54,028 nt of DNA from Candidatus Aenigmatarchaeota archaeon (lineage in GTDB: Archaea > Aenigmatarchaeota > Aenigmatarchaeia > CG10238-14). The position numbers were made by a program, and so were the translations under genes. Within the stretch, counting starts at the first letter, position 1. Each line of letters starts with the position of its first letter. The notes below the pieces were generated by a model that was given only the letters and a program-made list of their open reading frames with translations, searched no databases and was not told the origin of the DNA. Below are positions 18,791 to 27,544 of the stretch, in pieces. The stretch is from assembly GCA_018920365.1 (NCBI GenBank), contig JAHLMM010000004.1:1-54028 (forward strand). The letters run 5' to 3'.

Positions 18791-20440
18791 TTAGTATTCT
18801 TCTTCGCCACCACTAGGCATTTGTGGCATATTGCCACCTTTGTCTAGTTTTGATGCAGCAATAACGTCATCAATTCTCAAAATCATTTCTGCTGCTTCTG
18901 CTGCTGATTTCAATGCTTGTGTCTTTACTTTTAGCGGTTCGATTACTCCTTCTTTTAACATATCCATTACTCCGCCGTCAAAAACATTGACACCCATTTG
19001 TATGTTGCCATGTTCATGTTCAGCTCTCAAAGCAACTAGCGTGTCTATAGGATCTAATCCGGCGTTCTCTGCCAAACTTCTTGGTATTATTTCCATTGCA
19101 TCTGCAAACGCGTTTACTGCTAATTGCTCTCTACCTTTTAATGTTTCTGCATATTTCTTTAATCCTTTTGCAACTTCTGCTTCTGGTGCACCGCCACCTG
19201 GTACTATTTTACCTAATTCAATTGCAGATGAAACTGCGCCTATTGCATCTTCTATTGCTCTGTCAACTTCGTCAACTACATGTTCTGTTCCGCCTCTAAC
19301 AAGAATGCTAACTGCTTTTGGATTTTTGCAATCTCTTACAAACACCATCTGTTCGTCGCCTATTTTTTGTTCTTCAACTAGTTTTGCATAACCCAAATCC
19401 TTTGCTTCCAAATCATCCAAACTTGTTACTATTCTGCCACCCGTTGCTTTTGCTAATGCTTCCATGTCAGATTTTTTCACTCTTCTTGCTGCTAGTATAC
19501 CTTTCTTAGCTAGATAATGTTGAGCTGCATCATCTATTCCTTTTTGACAGAAAAGCACATTTGCACCTGATTTTGCTATCTTTTCAACCATATCTCTTAG
19601 CAGCTTTTCTTCTTGCTCTATGAATGCTTGCAACTTTAAAGGATCTGTTATTTGTATTTGCGCATCTGTTTCTGTTTCTTTTACTTCCAAAGCCGCATCA
19701 ACTAGAGCAATCTTTGCATCTTTCACTTGTTTTGGCATCCCTGGATGAACAACTTCTTTATCAATTATCACACCTTTTATCAATTCTGTATCCTGTGAAG
19801 AACCTCCTTGCTTCTTTTCTCTTTTAATGTTTTGTGTATCAATGCTTACTTTGCCATTTTTTGTTTCTGCTACCATTGAAACTGCTTCAACAACCAAATC
19901 AGCAACTTTGTCTAAATTACCGTAACCAGACTTGCCGCTCATGCTTGTCCTTGCTATTTTTACTAGCATCTCTTTATCATCTATTGAAATTGGCTTTGCC
20001 ATTTTTTCTAATATTTCTATTGCTCTTTTCAACGCTAAGCTGTATCCTCTTATAATAACTGTAGGATGTATGTCCTGATCAAGCAAGTCTCCTGCTTTTC
20101 TTAAAAGCTCTCCTGCAATTACTGCTGCTGTTGTTGTACCGTCTCCTACCTCTTCATTTTGTGTTTTTGCTACTTCAACAAGCATTTTTGCAGCTGGATG
20201 CTCTATTTCCATTTCTTCAAGTATAGTTACACCGTCGTTTGTTATTACGATATCGCCAATACTGTCTACAAGCATCTTGTCCATTCCTTTTGGACCTAGA
20301 GTAGTTCTGACTGCATCTGCAACTGCCTTTGCAGCTGCTATATTGTTTTCTTGTGCAGTCTTACCTCTTGTTCTTAAAGTACCTTCAGGCAAAATAAGAA
20401 CAGGTTGTCCACCTAATTGACCAATAGTTGCGTTTGTCAT
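18791..20440 (-). CDS. thsA: Thermosome (group II chaperonin) subunit
   Basis: 549 residues, full length. Opening [14 protein letters not shown], nucleotide motifs [10 protein letters not shown] and G-D-G-T-T-T-A-A-V, the apical lid region, and [10 protein letters not shown] in the equatorial domain are all present. The tail is Met/Gly/Glu-rich and ends E-E-E-Y. It folds cytosolic proteins; its co-chaperone prefoldin alpha is at 30443. GGAGGTG is 7 bases before ATG. Only one subunit type is in the window. Confidence 0.97.
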   Translation of the reverse strand: MTNATIGQLGGQPVLILPEGTLRTRGKTAQENNIAAAKAVADAVRTTLGPKGMDKMLVDSIGDIVITNDGVTILEEMEIEHPAAKMLVEVAKTQNEEVGDGTTTAAVIAGELLRKAGDLLDQDIHPTVIIRGYSLALKRAIEILEKMAKPISIDDKEMLVKIARTSMSGKSGYGNLDKVADLVVEAVSMVAETKNGKVSIDTQNIKREKKQGGSSQDTELIKGVIIDKEVVHPGMPKQVKDAKIALVDAALEVKETETDAQIQITDPLKLQAFIEQEEKLLRDMVEKIAKSGANVLFCQKGIDDAAQHYLAKKGILAARRVKKSDMEALAKATGGRIVTSLDDLEAKDLGYAKLVEEQKIGDEQMVFVRDCKNPKAVSILVRGGTEHVVDEVDRAIEDAIGAVSSAIELGKIVPGGGAPEAEVAKGLKKYAETLKGREQLAVNAFADAMEIIPRSLAENAGLDPIDTLVALRAEHEHGNIQMGVNVFDGGVMDMLKEGVIEPLKVKTQALKSAAEAAEMILRIDDVIAASKLDKGGNMPQMPSGGEEEY

Positions 20441-20567
20441 CTTTCAGCACCTCCGTTTAATTATGAAAGAATTGTCAATATGTGTTTGTAGTAATTCAAA
20501 CATAAATAATTAATTTATCAATCCAAAAAATTAATTTAAATGTTATAATTTATAAATTTTTCAATCT

Positions 20568-20676
20568 GGGCCGGTAGCTCAGCCTGGTTAGTGCCTGTAG
20601 GCAACTAAAGCAACGGTCTTATAAGGCCTCTGAGCGTAAAAACCGTAGGTCGCGTGTTCAAATCGCGCCCGGCCCA
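20568..20676 (+). tRNA. tRNA-Ile (UAU), with two 17-nt intron-like insertions
   Basis: Acceptor GGGCCGG/CCGGCCC, T arm GCGTG-TTCAAAT-CGCGC, discriminator A, all isoleucine-like. Removing 20592-20608 (17 nt) restores a perfect D stem GCTC/GAGC. Removing 20624-20640 (17 nt) restores anticodon loop CTTATAA, anticodon UAU. The second insertion folds as a bulge-helix-bulge: TTAT (20619-20622) pairs with GTAA (20636-20639) between two three-base bulges. At the first, TTAG (20588-20591) pairs with CTAA (20605-20608), but the bulges are not standard. The mature tRNA would be 75 nt. Confidence 0.85.
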
Positions 20677-20690
20677 TTTTTGATGATTAT

Positions 20691-21128
20691 ATGATAAAAG
20701 AGCAAGTTGTTGGTGTTTTGGCTGTTATTAAAAAAGGAAAAAAGTTTCTTTTTGTTAAAAGAAGCAACAAACTTAGATTCGAACCGTCCAAATGGGGATT
20801 TATAGGAGAGACTATGAAATATGAAGAAAGTTTTGAAGATACATTAAAAAGAGGTTTAAAAGAAGAGGTCAGAATGAAGCTAACATCTTTTAATCTAATG
20901 AATGTTTATTCTTTCAATTTCAAATCTCAATATAATGACAAACACAGACATGCTATTGTAATAGCTTTTTTATGTTCTGCGAAAGGAAAGATAAAACTGA
21001 ATAATGAGTTAGAAGATTACATATGGCTGGAAATTGATGAAGCAAAAAAACTTGATTTAATAAATAGCAATAAACAAATAATAAAGGATATTAAAAAATG
21101 GTGCAAATTAAATGGCAAGAAAATCTAA
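20691..21128 (+). CDS. Nudix hydrolase with divergent Nudix box
   Basis: 145 residues. Fold-typical start (V-V-G-V-L-A-V-I-K-K-G-K-K-F-L-F-V-K-R) and a Nudix-like segment G-E-T-M-K-Y-E-E-S-F-E-D-T-L-K-R-G-L-K-E-E. Compared with G-x5-E-x7-R-E-U-x-E-E, there is one extra residue and the Glu after Arg is Gly, while the metal-binding E-E is kept. It would hydrolyse nucleoside diphosphate derivatives; substrate unknown. It starts 15 bases after tRNA-Ile and overlaps the rhomboid gene by 17 bases. Confidence 0.8.
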   Translation: MIKEQVVGVLAVIKKGKKFLFVKRSNKLRFEPSKWGFIGETMKYEESFEDTLKRGLKEEVRMKLTSFNLMNVYSFNFKSQYNDKHRHAIVIAFLCSAKGKIKLNNELEDYIWLEIDEAKKLDLINSNKQIIKDIKKWCKLNGKKI

Positions 21129-21705
21129 AACAAAGGTAACATGGCTAATTTTGCTAGCCAATATTATAGTATTTTTCTTTAGTTTTATACCAACTGTGTT
21201 TAACTTTCTTGCACTAACACCAACTCAGGCTTTAACAGGAAAATATTGGCAATTTTTCACATTTATGTATGTTCACGGTAGTTTTGAGCATATATTGCTT
21301 AATATGTTTGCCTTGGTAGTTTTTGGTCCAAGAATAGAAGCAGAACTAGGCAAATTCAAATTTTTTGTATTTTACACAATAGCAGGAGTGTTTTCAGGTA
21401 TATTTCATATATTACTTAGCGGTGTTAGCTCTATACCATTAATAGGGGCATCAGGAGCTATATTTGCAATATTAACAGCATTTGGTCTATTCTACCCGAA
21501 AGACATAATATATGTCAACCTTCTGATACCAGTTCCAGCTTTTGTTTATGTTATATTCATAGGTGTTTTACAATTTGTTTATGCTATATCAGGTGCACAG
21601 CCAGGTATATCTAATTTTGGTCATCTTGGAGGGATGATTGCTGCATTTATAATGATAAAGTTTCTTGGTTTTAACAAAAAGAAAGTAAGATATTGGTATG
21701 AATAA
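21112..21705 (+). CDS. Rhomboid family intramembrane serine protease
   Basis: 197 residues with six transmembrane helices. Signatures: H-G-S-F-E-H-I-L-L-N in helix 2 (Asn64), G-A-S-G-A-I-F with nucleophile Ser114, and F-G-H-L-G-G with catalytic His171. It cleaves membrane proteins within the bilayer; substrate unknown. ATG 21112 lies inside the end of the Nudix gene, implying coupling. Confidence 0.93.
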   Translation: MARKSKTKVTWLILLANIIVFFFSFIPTVFNFLALTPTQALTGKYWQFFTFMYVHGSFEHILLNMFALVVFGPRIEAELGKFKFFVFYTIAGVFSGIFHILLSGVSSIPLIGASGAIFAILTAFGLFYPKDIIYVNLLIPVPAFVYVIFIGVLQFVYAISGAQPGISNFGHLGGMIAAFIMIKFLGFNKKKVRYWYE

Positions 21706-21739
21706 ACGTTTTTTATTTTTAAAAACAAAATAATTTTCA

Positions 21740-23281
21740 ATGAAAAGTGAAGAGTCAGGATTAAAAGATATAATGGAAAAAAGGAAAAAGGCACTAGAGG
21801 AAATGGAAAAGCTTGGTGTTTATCCCTTTAAAACAAACAAATATGAAAAAACATACAGAATTTCTCAAATTCACATGAGATTTTCAAAAATTCAACCAGG
21901 AGAAAAATTAGAGTATGAAAATGTAAAAATAGCTGGAAGGATAAGAAGTATAAGAATCCATGGCAAGTCATGTTTTATAGATCTAGAAGATTTTGATGGA
22001 AGAATTCAAATTTTTCTTGAAGTTAAAACATTGGGTGAAAAAAAGTATAAAATCGTGAAACTGCTAGATACAGGAGATTTTATTGGTGTTGAAGGGTTTG
22101 TATTCAAAACAATGAAAGGAGAGTTAAGTGTATGGTCTAAAGATTTTGAAGTTTTGGCAAAGGCCTTGCGCCCATTACCATCAGAATGGTTTGGATTAAA
22201 AGATACTGAAGTAAGATATAGACAAAGATATGTTGATTTACTGATGAATCCTAAGGTTAAAGAAACTTTTCTTACAAGAACCAAAGTTATAGAATTGCTA
22301 AGAGAAAAGATGAAGTCATTGGGTTTCATTGAAGTCGAAACACCGGTATTGCAGCCAATAGCAGGTGGTGCAAATGCAAGACCTTTTATAACATATCATA
22401 ATGCTCTTGGTATAAATCTCTACTTAAGAATAGCAACTGAACTTTATCTTAAAAGATTGATAGTAGGTGGTTTTGAAAAAATATTTGAAATTGGCCCTGA
22501 TTTTAGAAATGAAGGTGTTGACACAAAACATAATCCAGAATTTACAATGATGGAATTTTACTGGGCATATGCAAATTATGAAGATAACATGAAATTAACT
22601 GAAGAATTGTATACATCAATTGTTAAAGAAATAAAAGGTGGTTACAAAATAAAGTATCAAGGCAAGGAAATAGATTTTACACCACCATGGAAAAAGCTTA
22701 CAATGGAGCAGGCAATAAAAGAGTTTGCAGGTATTGATGTTGAAGGTAAAAATGAAGATCAGTTGAAAAAAATAGCAAGAGTAAAAAATATTGAAATACC
22801 TGATCAAGCTACAAGAGGCGAAATAATAGGAATATTATTTGAGGAATTAGCCGAATCAAAAATAATCAATCCTACTTTTATTATAGATCATCCTGTTGAG
22901 CTTTGTCCGCTTGCAAAAAAGAAGAAAGCAGAACCAAAATTAATTGAAAGATTTGAAGTTTTTGTTGCTGGGAAAGAGTTGATAAATGCATATTCAGAAA
23001 TAAATGACCCAATTGATCAGAAAAAAAGATTTGAAGAACAAGTTGCAAAAAGGGCTAAAGGTGATGAAGAGGCCCATCCTTTTGATAAAGACTTTATTAG
23101 AGCATTAGAATATGGAATGCCACCAACAACAGGACATGGTATTGGTATAGATAGATTTGTTATGCTTTTGACAGATTCTCCATCAATTAGAGATGTTATA
23201 TTTTTCCCAACATTGAAACCTGAACAAGAAATAATTTTATACGGTGATCAAGTTTCAAACAAAGCTACAAAGAAAAAGTGA
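21740..23281 (+). CDS. lysS: Lysyl-tRNA synthetase, class II
   Basis: 513 residues. N-terminal OB anticodon-binding domain (V-K-I-A-G-R-I-R-S-I-R) and class II core: R-Y-R-Q-R-Y-V-D-L-L, E-V-E-T-P-V-L, motif 2 F-E-I-G-P-D-F-R-N-E-G and motif 3 G-H-G-I-G-I-D-R-F-V-M. Many Euryarchaeota use class I LysRS instead, so the class II form is a lineage clue. It stands just before the tRNA-editing gene alaX. Confidence 0.96.
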   Translation: MKSEESGLKDIMEKRKKALEEMEKLGVYPFKTNKYEKTYRISQIHMRFSKIQPGEKLEYENVKIAGRIRSIRIHGKSCFIDLEDFDGRIQIFLEVKTLGEKKYKIVKLLDTGDFIGVEGFVFKTMKGELSVWSKDFEVLAKALRPLPSEWFGLKDTEVRYRQRYVDLLMNPKVKETFLTRTKVIELLREKMKSLGFIEVETPVLQPIAGGANARPFITYHNALGINLYLRIATELYLKRLIVGGFEKIFEIGPDFRNEGVDTKHNPEFTMMEFYWAYANYEDNMKLTEELYTSIVKEIKGGYKIKYQGKEIDFTPPWKKLTMEQAIKEFAGIDVEGKNEDQLKKIARVKNIEIPDQATRGEIIGILFEELAESKIINPTFIIDHPVELCPLAKKKKAEPKLIERFEVFVAGKELINAYSEINDPIDQKKRFEEQVAKRAKGDEEAHPFDKDFIRALEYGMPPTTGHGIGIDRFVMLLTDSPSIRDVIFFPTLKPEQEIILYGDQVSNKATKKK

Positions 23282-23285
23282 TTTT

Positions 23286-23972
23286 TTGACTAGAAAACTT
23301 TTTTGGGAAGACGCATACATGAAGGAATTTCAAGCCACTGTCGTCAATGCAGATGGAAATAAAATTATACTTGATCAAACAGCATTTAATGGTAGAGGAG
23401 GTGGCCTGCCTGGAGATGTTGGGTGGATTAACGAAATAGCTGTTACTGATTCAATAAAACAAGGTGATGAAATAATTCATATAATTGACGGCGAATTAAA
23501 AGTCGGGCAAAAAGTTCATGGGAAAATTGATTGGGAAAAAAGATATAAAATAATGAGAATGCATACAGCTGCTCACTTGCTCATTGGATTGCTTGCAAAC
23601 AAAGAAGGACTTCTTGTTACAGGAAATCAACTAGGGTATGAAGAATCAAGAATGGATTTTAATATGGAGGTTTTGGACAGAGATAAAATATTGGGATATG
23701 TAGATGAAGCAAATAGTATAATTAGCAAAGGCGGCAAAGTAAAAATTTATTTTTTGAAAAGGGATGAAGCTTTGAAAGACAAAGGGTTGATAAAAATGGC
23801 TGCTGCAATGCCACCTGAAGTAGATGAATGGAGAATAGTTGATATCGGAATAGACAAACAGCCAGATGGTGGCGTACATGTTGCTGATTTAAATGAGATT
23901 GGAAGAATAGTTATAACAAAGTTTGAGAATAAAGGCAAAAGCAACAGAAGATTGTACTTTAAACTTGAATAA
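23286..23972 (+). CDS. alaX: Alanyl-tRNA editing protein AlaX
   Basis: 228 residues from TTG 23286, preceded by GTGAT, giving the family's usual start (M-T-R-K-L-F-W-E-D-A-Y); an ATG at 23244 lies inside lysS and is rejected. Zinc/catalytic motifs: H-T-A-A-H (family H-x-x-x-H) and D-G-G-V-H in place of C-G-G-T-H, with Asp where cysteine often sits. The G-R-G-G-G-L-P-G-D segment of the N-terminal glycine-rich domain is present. It removes Ser or Gly from mischarged tRNA-Ala. Confidence 0.9.
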   Translation: MTRKLFWEDAYMKEFQATVVNADGNKIILDQTAFNGRGGGLPGDVGWINEIAVTDSIKQGDEIIHIIDGELKVGQKVHGKIDWEKRYKIMRMHTAAHLLIGLLANKEGLLVTGNQLGYEESRMDFNMEVLDRDKILGYVDEANSIISKGGKVKIYFLKRDEALKDKGLIKMAAAMPPEVDEWRIVDIGIDKQPDGGVHVADLNEIGRIVITKFENKGKSNRRLYFKLE

Positions 23973-24003
23973 AGCTTTACTTTTATTTTTTATAAATAAT
24001 TTT

Positions 24004-25053
24004 ATGCAATTTTTCAAAAATCAAGAAGCTTTATCACCAGAGTATTTGCCAGAAATATTGCCGCATAGAGAAGCTCAAATAAAATATATAGCTGATATTT
24101 TATCCAGAACAACAAAAGGTTTAAGCCAGAATATTTTCATTTTTGGCTCACCTGGTATAGGAAAAACTGCTAGCATCAAATTTATTTTCAGACAATTTCA
24201 AGAATATTCAAACATAGACACTATTTACATAAACACATGGGATTATAACACTCCTTTGGCAATTTTAACAAAAATTGTTATTAGTTTAAATTATCCAATA
24301 CCAAGAAGAGGTCTATCGAAAGACGAAGTCTTGGAAAAACTGATAGAGGTTTTGAAAAAATTAAAAAAAGGGTTAGTTATATGCTTGGATGAAGTTGATC
24401 AACTTTTTTCAAAAGATCAAAGTGTACTTTATGATCTGCTTAGAATAAACCAATATGTTGATATGCCTGTTTGCATTGTAATGATTTCTAATTATAAAGA
24501 TATTTTGCTAAAACTAGAGCCAAGGATTCAAAGCAGTTTGAATGTAGAAGAAGTTGAATTCAAACCATACACACTTGAAGAGATGAAAGATATTTTGAAT
24601 GAAAGGTGTAAAGAGGCTTTTGTCGAAAAGCCTGAAGAAGGTGTTGTGCTTATATGTGCAAATCATGCAATAACAAGAGGTGGTGATGTAAGAATAGGCT
24701 TAGAATGTTTAAGAAAAGCTAGTATCATAGCTGAACATGATGGTAAATTGAAAGTTGAGCATGTTAGAAAGGTATTAAATCAAATAAAATCTGTAAAAAT
24801 GGATTTGATGAAATCAAACTTGCAAGGAGTTGAAAAAAATTTAGTTGATATACTTTCAAATTATAAAACTTTTACATCAACAGAATTATGGAAGGAATAT
24901 TGCGATAGGTTTGGTGGCATAAGCCAAAATGCTTTGACTGAACATATAAAAAGACTGCAACAAATAGGTTTGATAAGCATAAAAGAAAGTAGAAAGGAAA
25001 GTAGAGGTAGAAAAGTTTTTATAAGGTTAATGAAAAGAAAGAAATTTAAGTAA
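24004..25053 (+). CDS. cdc6: Orc1/Cdc6 replication initiator
   Basis: 349 residues from ATG 24004 (an upstream in-frame ATG overlaps alaX). AAA+ ATPase with Walker A G-S-P-G-I-G-K-T, Walker B V-I-C-L-D-E-V-D-Q-L, sensor 2 region G-G-D-V-R-I-G-L-E, and a C-terminal winged helix (S-Q-N-A-L-T-E-H-I-K-R-L ... R-G-R-K-V). It binds origin DNA and loads MCM. The gaps on either side are under 35 bases, so the origin is not directly beside it in the usual way. Confidence 0.95.
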   Translation: MQFFKNQEALSPEYLPEILPHREAQIKYIADILSRTTKGLSQNIFIFGSPGIGKTASIKFIFRQFQEYSNIDTIYINTWDYNTPLAILTKIVISLNYPIPRRGLSKDEVLEKLIEVLKKLKKGLVICLDEVDQLFSKDQSVLYDLLRINQYVDMPVCIVMISNYKDILLKLEPRIQSSLNVEEVEFKPYTLEEMKDILNERCKEAFVEKPEEGVVLICANHAITRGGDVRIGLECLRKASIIAEHDGKLKVEHVRKVLNQIKSVKMDLMKSNLQGVEKNLVDILSNYKTFTSTELWKEYCDRFGGISQNALTEHIKRLQQIGLISIKESRKESRGRKVFIRLMKRKKFK

Positions 25054-25077
25054 TTGAGTTCTTGATTATATAGATAT

Positions 25078-25152
25078 AGCGAGGTAGAGCAGCCTGGAGT
25101 GCTCGCTGGGCTCATAACCCAGAGGTCGGAAGTTCAAATCTTCCCCTCGCTA
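25078..25152 (+). tRNA. Initiator tRNA-Met (CAU)
   Basis: Acceptor AGCGAGG/CCTCGCT with the A1-U72 pair of archaeal initiators. Anticodon stem CTGGG/CCCAG includes the three consecutive G-C pairs diagnostic of initiators, loop CTCATAA. T arm CGGAA-GTTCAAAT-like. Discriminator A, no CCA encoded. It ends 3 bases before the convergent DUF655 stop. Confidence 0.95.
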
Positions 25153-25154
25153 AA

Positions 25155-25688
25155 TTATAGAACAAAAAGTTTGTGTCTATCTATTTCATTCAATTCATCA
25201 ATTATCCTTTTCTTTATCATTTTCTTAGGATCAGGTAGCATTTCAACTCTTTGTCTTAAATCGTCAAAACTCTCGAATTTTTTTTGTTTTCTTGCCTCTA
25301 GAATTGCCCACATGTGTTTTTTGCCTATACCCTGCAAAAGTTCTAAGCTATGAAGCCTTGTCGTTAGAGGACCTGCTTTGTTAAAGAAATCAACATATTT
25401 TTGTTGGTTTTCATCTATTATTTTTTCCAAAACTATTTCTAATTCCTGTTTAGCAAAACTTGTCAGTTCGCTATATTTTATTCTACCTTTTATAAGTTTC
25501 ACTTTATCCCATTTACCCTCGCCTATATAAACCAAATCACCTGGTTTGACACTTTCACCAGGTTTTAAAATGACCTCGAGCAAATTCATGAACTTTGTTC
25601 CTATACCTTGAACAGTGGGTTCCATCCTTCTACTATCTGCATGACCTGTTGGAAGAAAATCTAAGGCTATAATATATTCTTCTTTCAT
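25155..25688 (-). CDS. DUF655 protein (putative nucleic-acid binding)
   Basis: 177 residues. Recognised as the archaeal DUF655 family: Y-I-I-A-L-D-F-L-P-T-G-H, V-Q-G-I-G, an OB-like middle (G-D-L-V-Y-I-G-E-G-x-R/W-D-K-V) and a helix-hairpin-helix-like L-L-Q-G-I-G-K-K-H-M-W-x-I-L-E-A-R. An RNA-related role is suggested by its constant neighbours eL21 and RpoF. ATG 25688 follows GGTG by 6 bases. Last gene of the SRP-Pus10 operon. Confidence 0.88.
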   Translation of the reverse strand: MKEEYIIALDFLPTGHADSRRMEPTVQGIGTKFMNLLEVILKPGESVKPGDLVYIGEGKWDKVKLIKGRIKYSELTSFAKQELEIVLEKIIDENQQKYVDFFNKAGPLTTRLHSLELLQGIGKKHMWAILEARKQKKFESFDDLRQRVEMLPDPKKMIKKRIIDELNEIDRHKLFVL

Positions 25689-25701
25689 AACAAACACCGC
25701 C

Positions 25702-26031
25702 TTATTTAGCAGCCTTTACGGCATCAAGAATTTGATCTTTATCCTGGTCTGTAAAGTTTTTATAATCTTTCTCCAAGATGACTCTAAGGTCATCTCTATC
25801 TTTTGGCATTAGATTTATTATTGTAACTATTTGTCTTTCAGTCAGCTTGCCAGTGCTCATTAACTTTTCAAACAATTCTTTTGCTTTTTCCTCTTTTATT
25901 TGAGTATACTTTTTCAAGTGATCGAGAGCGTTTTTCTGCTCATAGTTTAATTCTTTTTCCTTTGATCTCTTCTCAATAATAGTTAAAGCCTCAGCATTAG
26001 TAATTATCTTTTCTTTTAGAAGTTCATCCAT
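25702..26031 (-). CDS. rpoF: RNA polymerase subunit F (Rpo4/Rpb4)
   Basis: 109 residues from ATG 26031. Helical Rpb4-type: T-N-A-E-A-L-x-I-I-E-K-R near the start and T-E-R-Q-I-V-T-I-I-N-L-M-P-K-D-R-D-D-L-R-V-I-L-E-K near the end. It forms the stalk with Rpo7. Between eL21 and DUF655 as in many archaea. Confidence 0.93.
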   Translation of the reverse strand: MDELLKEKIITNAEALTIIEKRSKEKELNYEQKNALDHLKKYTQIKEEKAKELFEKLMSTGKLTERQIVTIINLMPKDRDDLRVILEKDYKNFTDQDKDQILDAVKAAK

Positions 26032-26041
26032 ACAAATCATC

Positions 26042-26326
26042 TCATATTTGTTTTAGGTGTTCGGGTCTTGAGATTATTTGTTTTTCCTTTCCACCATCTT
26101 TTATTTTAATAATATAGGATTCTCCCCTTTTATCTATTACTACTCCTGTTTTACCTATAAACCTTTTAAATGGTCTGCCTTTTGGTTGACTTGGGACTAG
26201 ATCTATCATAACTTTTGATCCTATGGGGAATTGTTGTAAAAACCTGTTAACAGTAAACTTTTCCCTTAACTTTCTTTTCAATATCCTTCTAGTCCTTCTA
26301 TGTGGACCTTTTGATTTTACTACCAT
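26042..26326 (-). CDS. rpl21e: 50S ribosomal protein eL21 (L21e)
   Basis: 94 residues with G-P-H-R-R-T-R-R near the N-terminus, F-P-I-G-S-K-V-M-I-D-L-V-P-S-Q-P-K-G-R-P-F-K-R, then G-K-T-G-V-V and the C-terminal R-P-E-H-L. Standard length. It lies 6 bases after pus10 in the operon. Confidence 0.95.
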   Translation of the reverse strand: MVVKSKGPHRRTRRILKRKLREKFTVNRFLQQFPIGSKVMIDLVPSQPKGRPFKRFIGKTGVVIDKRGESYIIKIKDGGKEKQIISRPEHLKQI

Positions 26327-26332
26327 TTTACA

Positions 26333-27544
26333 TCACTCATGTATCTTTATTACATCTAATTCAATATTTTTAACTTTATTGTTTAATAACTCTTGCACAC
26401 TAGGCCTCGTCCTACCATTGTCTCCATGTATAAGTTCTTTTATATATAAACCTGATTGTGCATGTATCTTCAGCTCTAATTTATTTTTAGAAATCAATTT
26501 ATACTTTATATCTTTAACTCTTCTCTTTCTTAGCAAATCTGCCCTTCTCTGAATAACCCTCATAGGTGTCTGCTGATTTATAACACAATCCTTCAAGCTC
26601 TTTAATATTTTGACATTTTCTATTTTATTTTCAAATGTTACTATAGCTAGATATGTTTTGTCTGGTTTTGCTGCTTTTACAGCTTTTACATCAATTTTTG
26701 AAGCAATTCTTAGATTTTTTACTTTTACATATTTTGATTTGTTTATCTTTGCCTTCAAAACATCAAGATCAACTCTTCTCTTTTTAGGGTTTAATACTTC
26801 AATAACAAAAGGTCTCCAGCCCAAACAGCGAACATCCACATCCTCTCTACCTTCGCCGTGAAAACTAGTCTTTTCACCTCTTGTCTGAGCAAGCAATGGT
26901 TTTTCTATAACAGATTGTACAGAATGCTTGTATACAGCTGACTTCCATCTACATTGTGGCATTTTTCTAGATAGCTTTTGATACTTACCATAAACAAAAA
27001 CAGATCTAACAATGAAATCTATTCTTTTTTTATTAAAATCATAAAGTATGGTTATGTCAGGTGATTTTCTATCAAGCTCCTTCCCCATCAATTTTGATAT
27101 TATCTTTCCCATTTCTCTGTTGATTTCTGTGTTTATTGATTCCGCCCATTCTATACCATATTCCTCCCAAAACTCTGTCTCTCTCTTCATTATTTCATTT
27201 GGTGGGTTCGTTCCTAAAAGAAATGTATTGAACTCATAACTTTGTATTTTTTTTGCAATCTTTTTTGCCTTTTCATCGATTTTTGTAAAAATATCATCAC
27301 ACAAATAGCATTTTTCTTTTTCTGCTTTCATCTTTTTCAGCCTAAATTGCATGCCGTAAAAATTTGACTGCTTTATCTTTATTTGATCTGCTTCAGCTAG
27401 AAATGCTAAATACATCCTTATAGCTTGACCTCTTTGCTTGTTTGTATAACCTGTAAGCAAGGAAGCAAATTGTCTGCCTAGGCAATTGTCACACAAATAC
27501 TTATCCTTCAATATCTGCTCAAGAAAATCTGTTATTTGCTGCAT
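26333..27544 (-). CDS. pus10: tRNA pseudouridine synthase Pus10
   Basis: 403 residues. N-terminal THUMP-related zinc region (C-D-N-C-L-G-R-Q ... C-Y-L-C) and the catalytic H-G-E-G-R-E-D-V-D-V-R block with Asp, then P-F-V-I-E-V. C-terminal G-L-Y-I-K-E-L-I-H-G-D-x-G-R-T-x-P-S. In archaea it makes pseudouridine 54 (and 55) in tRNA. Its start overlaps trmY, whose product methylates the same position. Confidence 0.95.
   Translation of the reverse strand: MQQITDFLEQILKDKYLCDNCLGRQFASLLTGYTNKQRGQAIRMYLAFLAEADQIKIKQSNFYGMQFRLKKMKAEKEKCYLCDDIFTKIDEKAKKIAKKIQSYEFNTFLLGTNPPNEIMKRETEFWEEYGIEWAESINTEINREMGKIISKLMGKELDRKSPDITILYDFNKKRIDFIVRSVFVYGKYQKLSRKMPQCRWKSAVYKHSVQSVIEKPLLAQTRGEKTSFHGEGREDVDVRCLGWRPFVIEVLNPKKRRVDLDVLKAKINKSKYVKVKNLRIASKIDVKAVKAAKPDKTYLAIVTFENKIENVKILKSLKDCVINQQTPMRVIQRRADLLRKRRVKDIKYKLISKNKLELKIHAQSGLYIKELIHGDNGRTRPSVQELLNNKVKNIELDVIKIHE

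Noticed and set aside
18831-19391. Long plus-strand frame opposite the thermosome gene
   Set aside because: It mirrors the codon pattern of the conserved chaperonin on the other strand and has no ribosome site or family.
23972-24004. Replication origin beside orc1/cdc6
   Set aside because: The flanking gaps are about 30 bases and show no repeated origin boxes.
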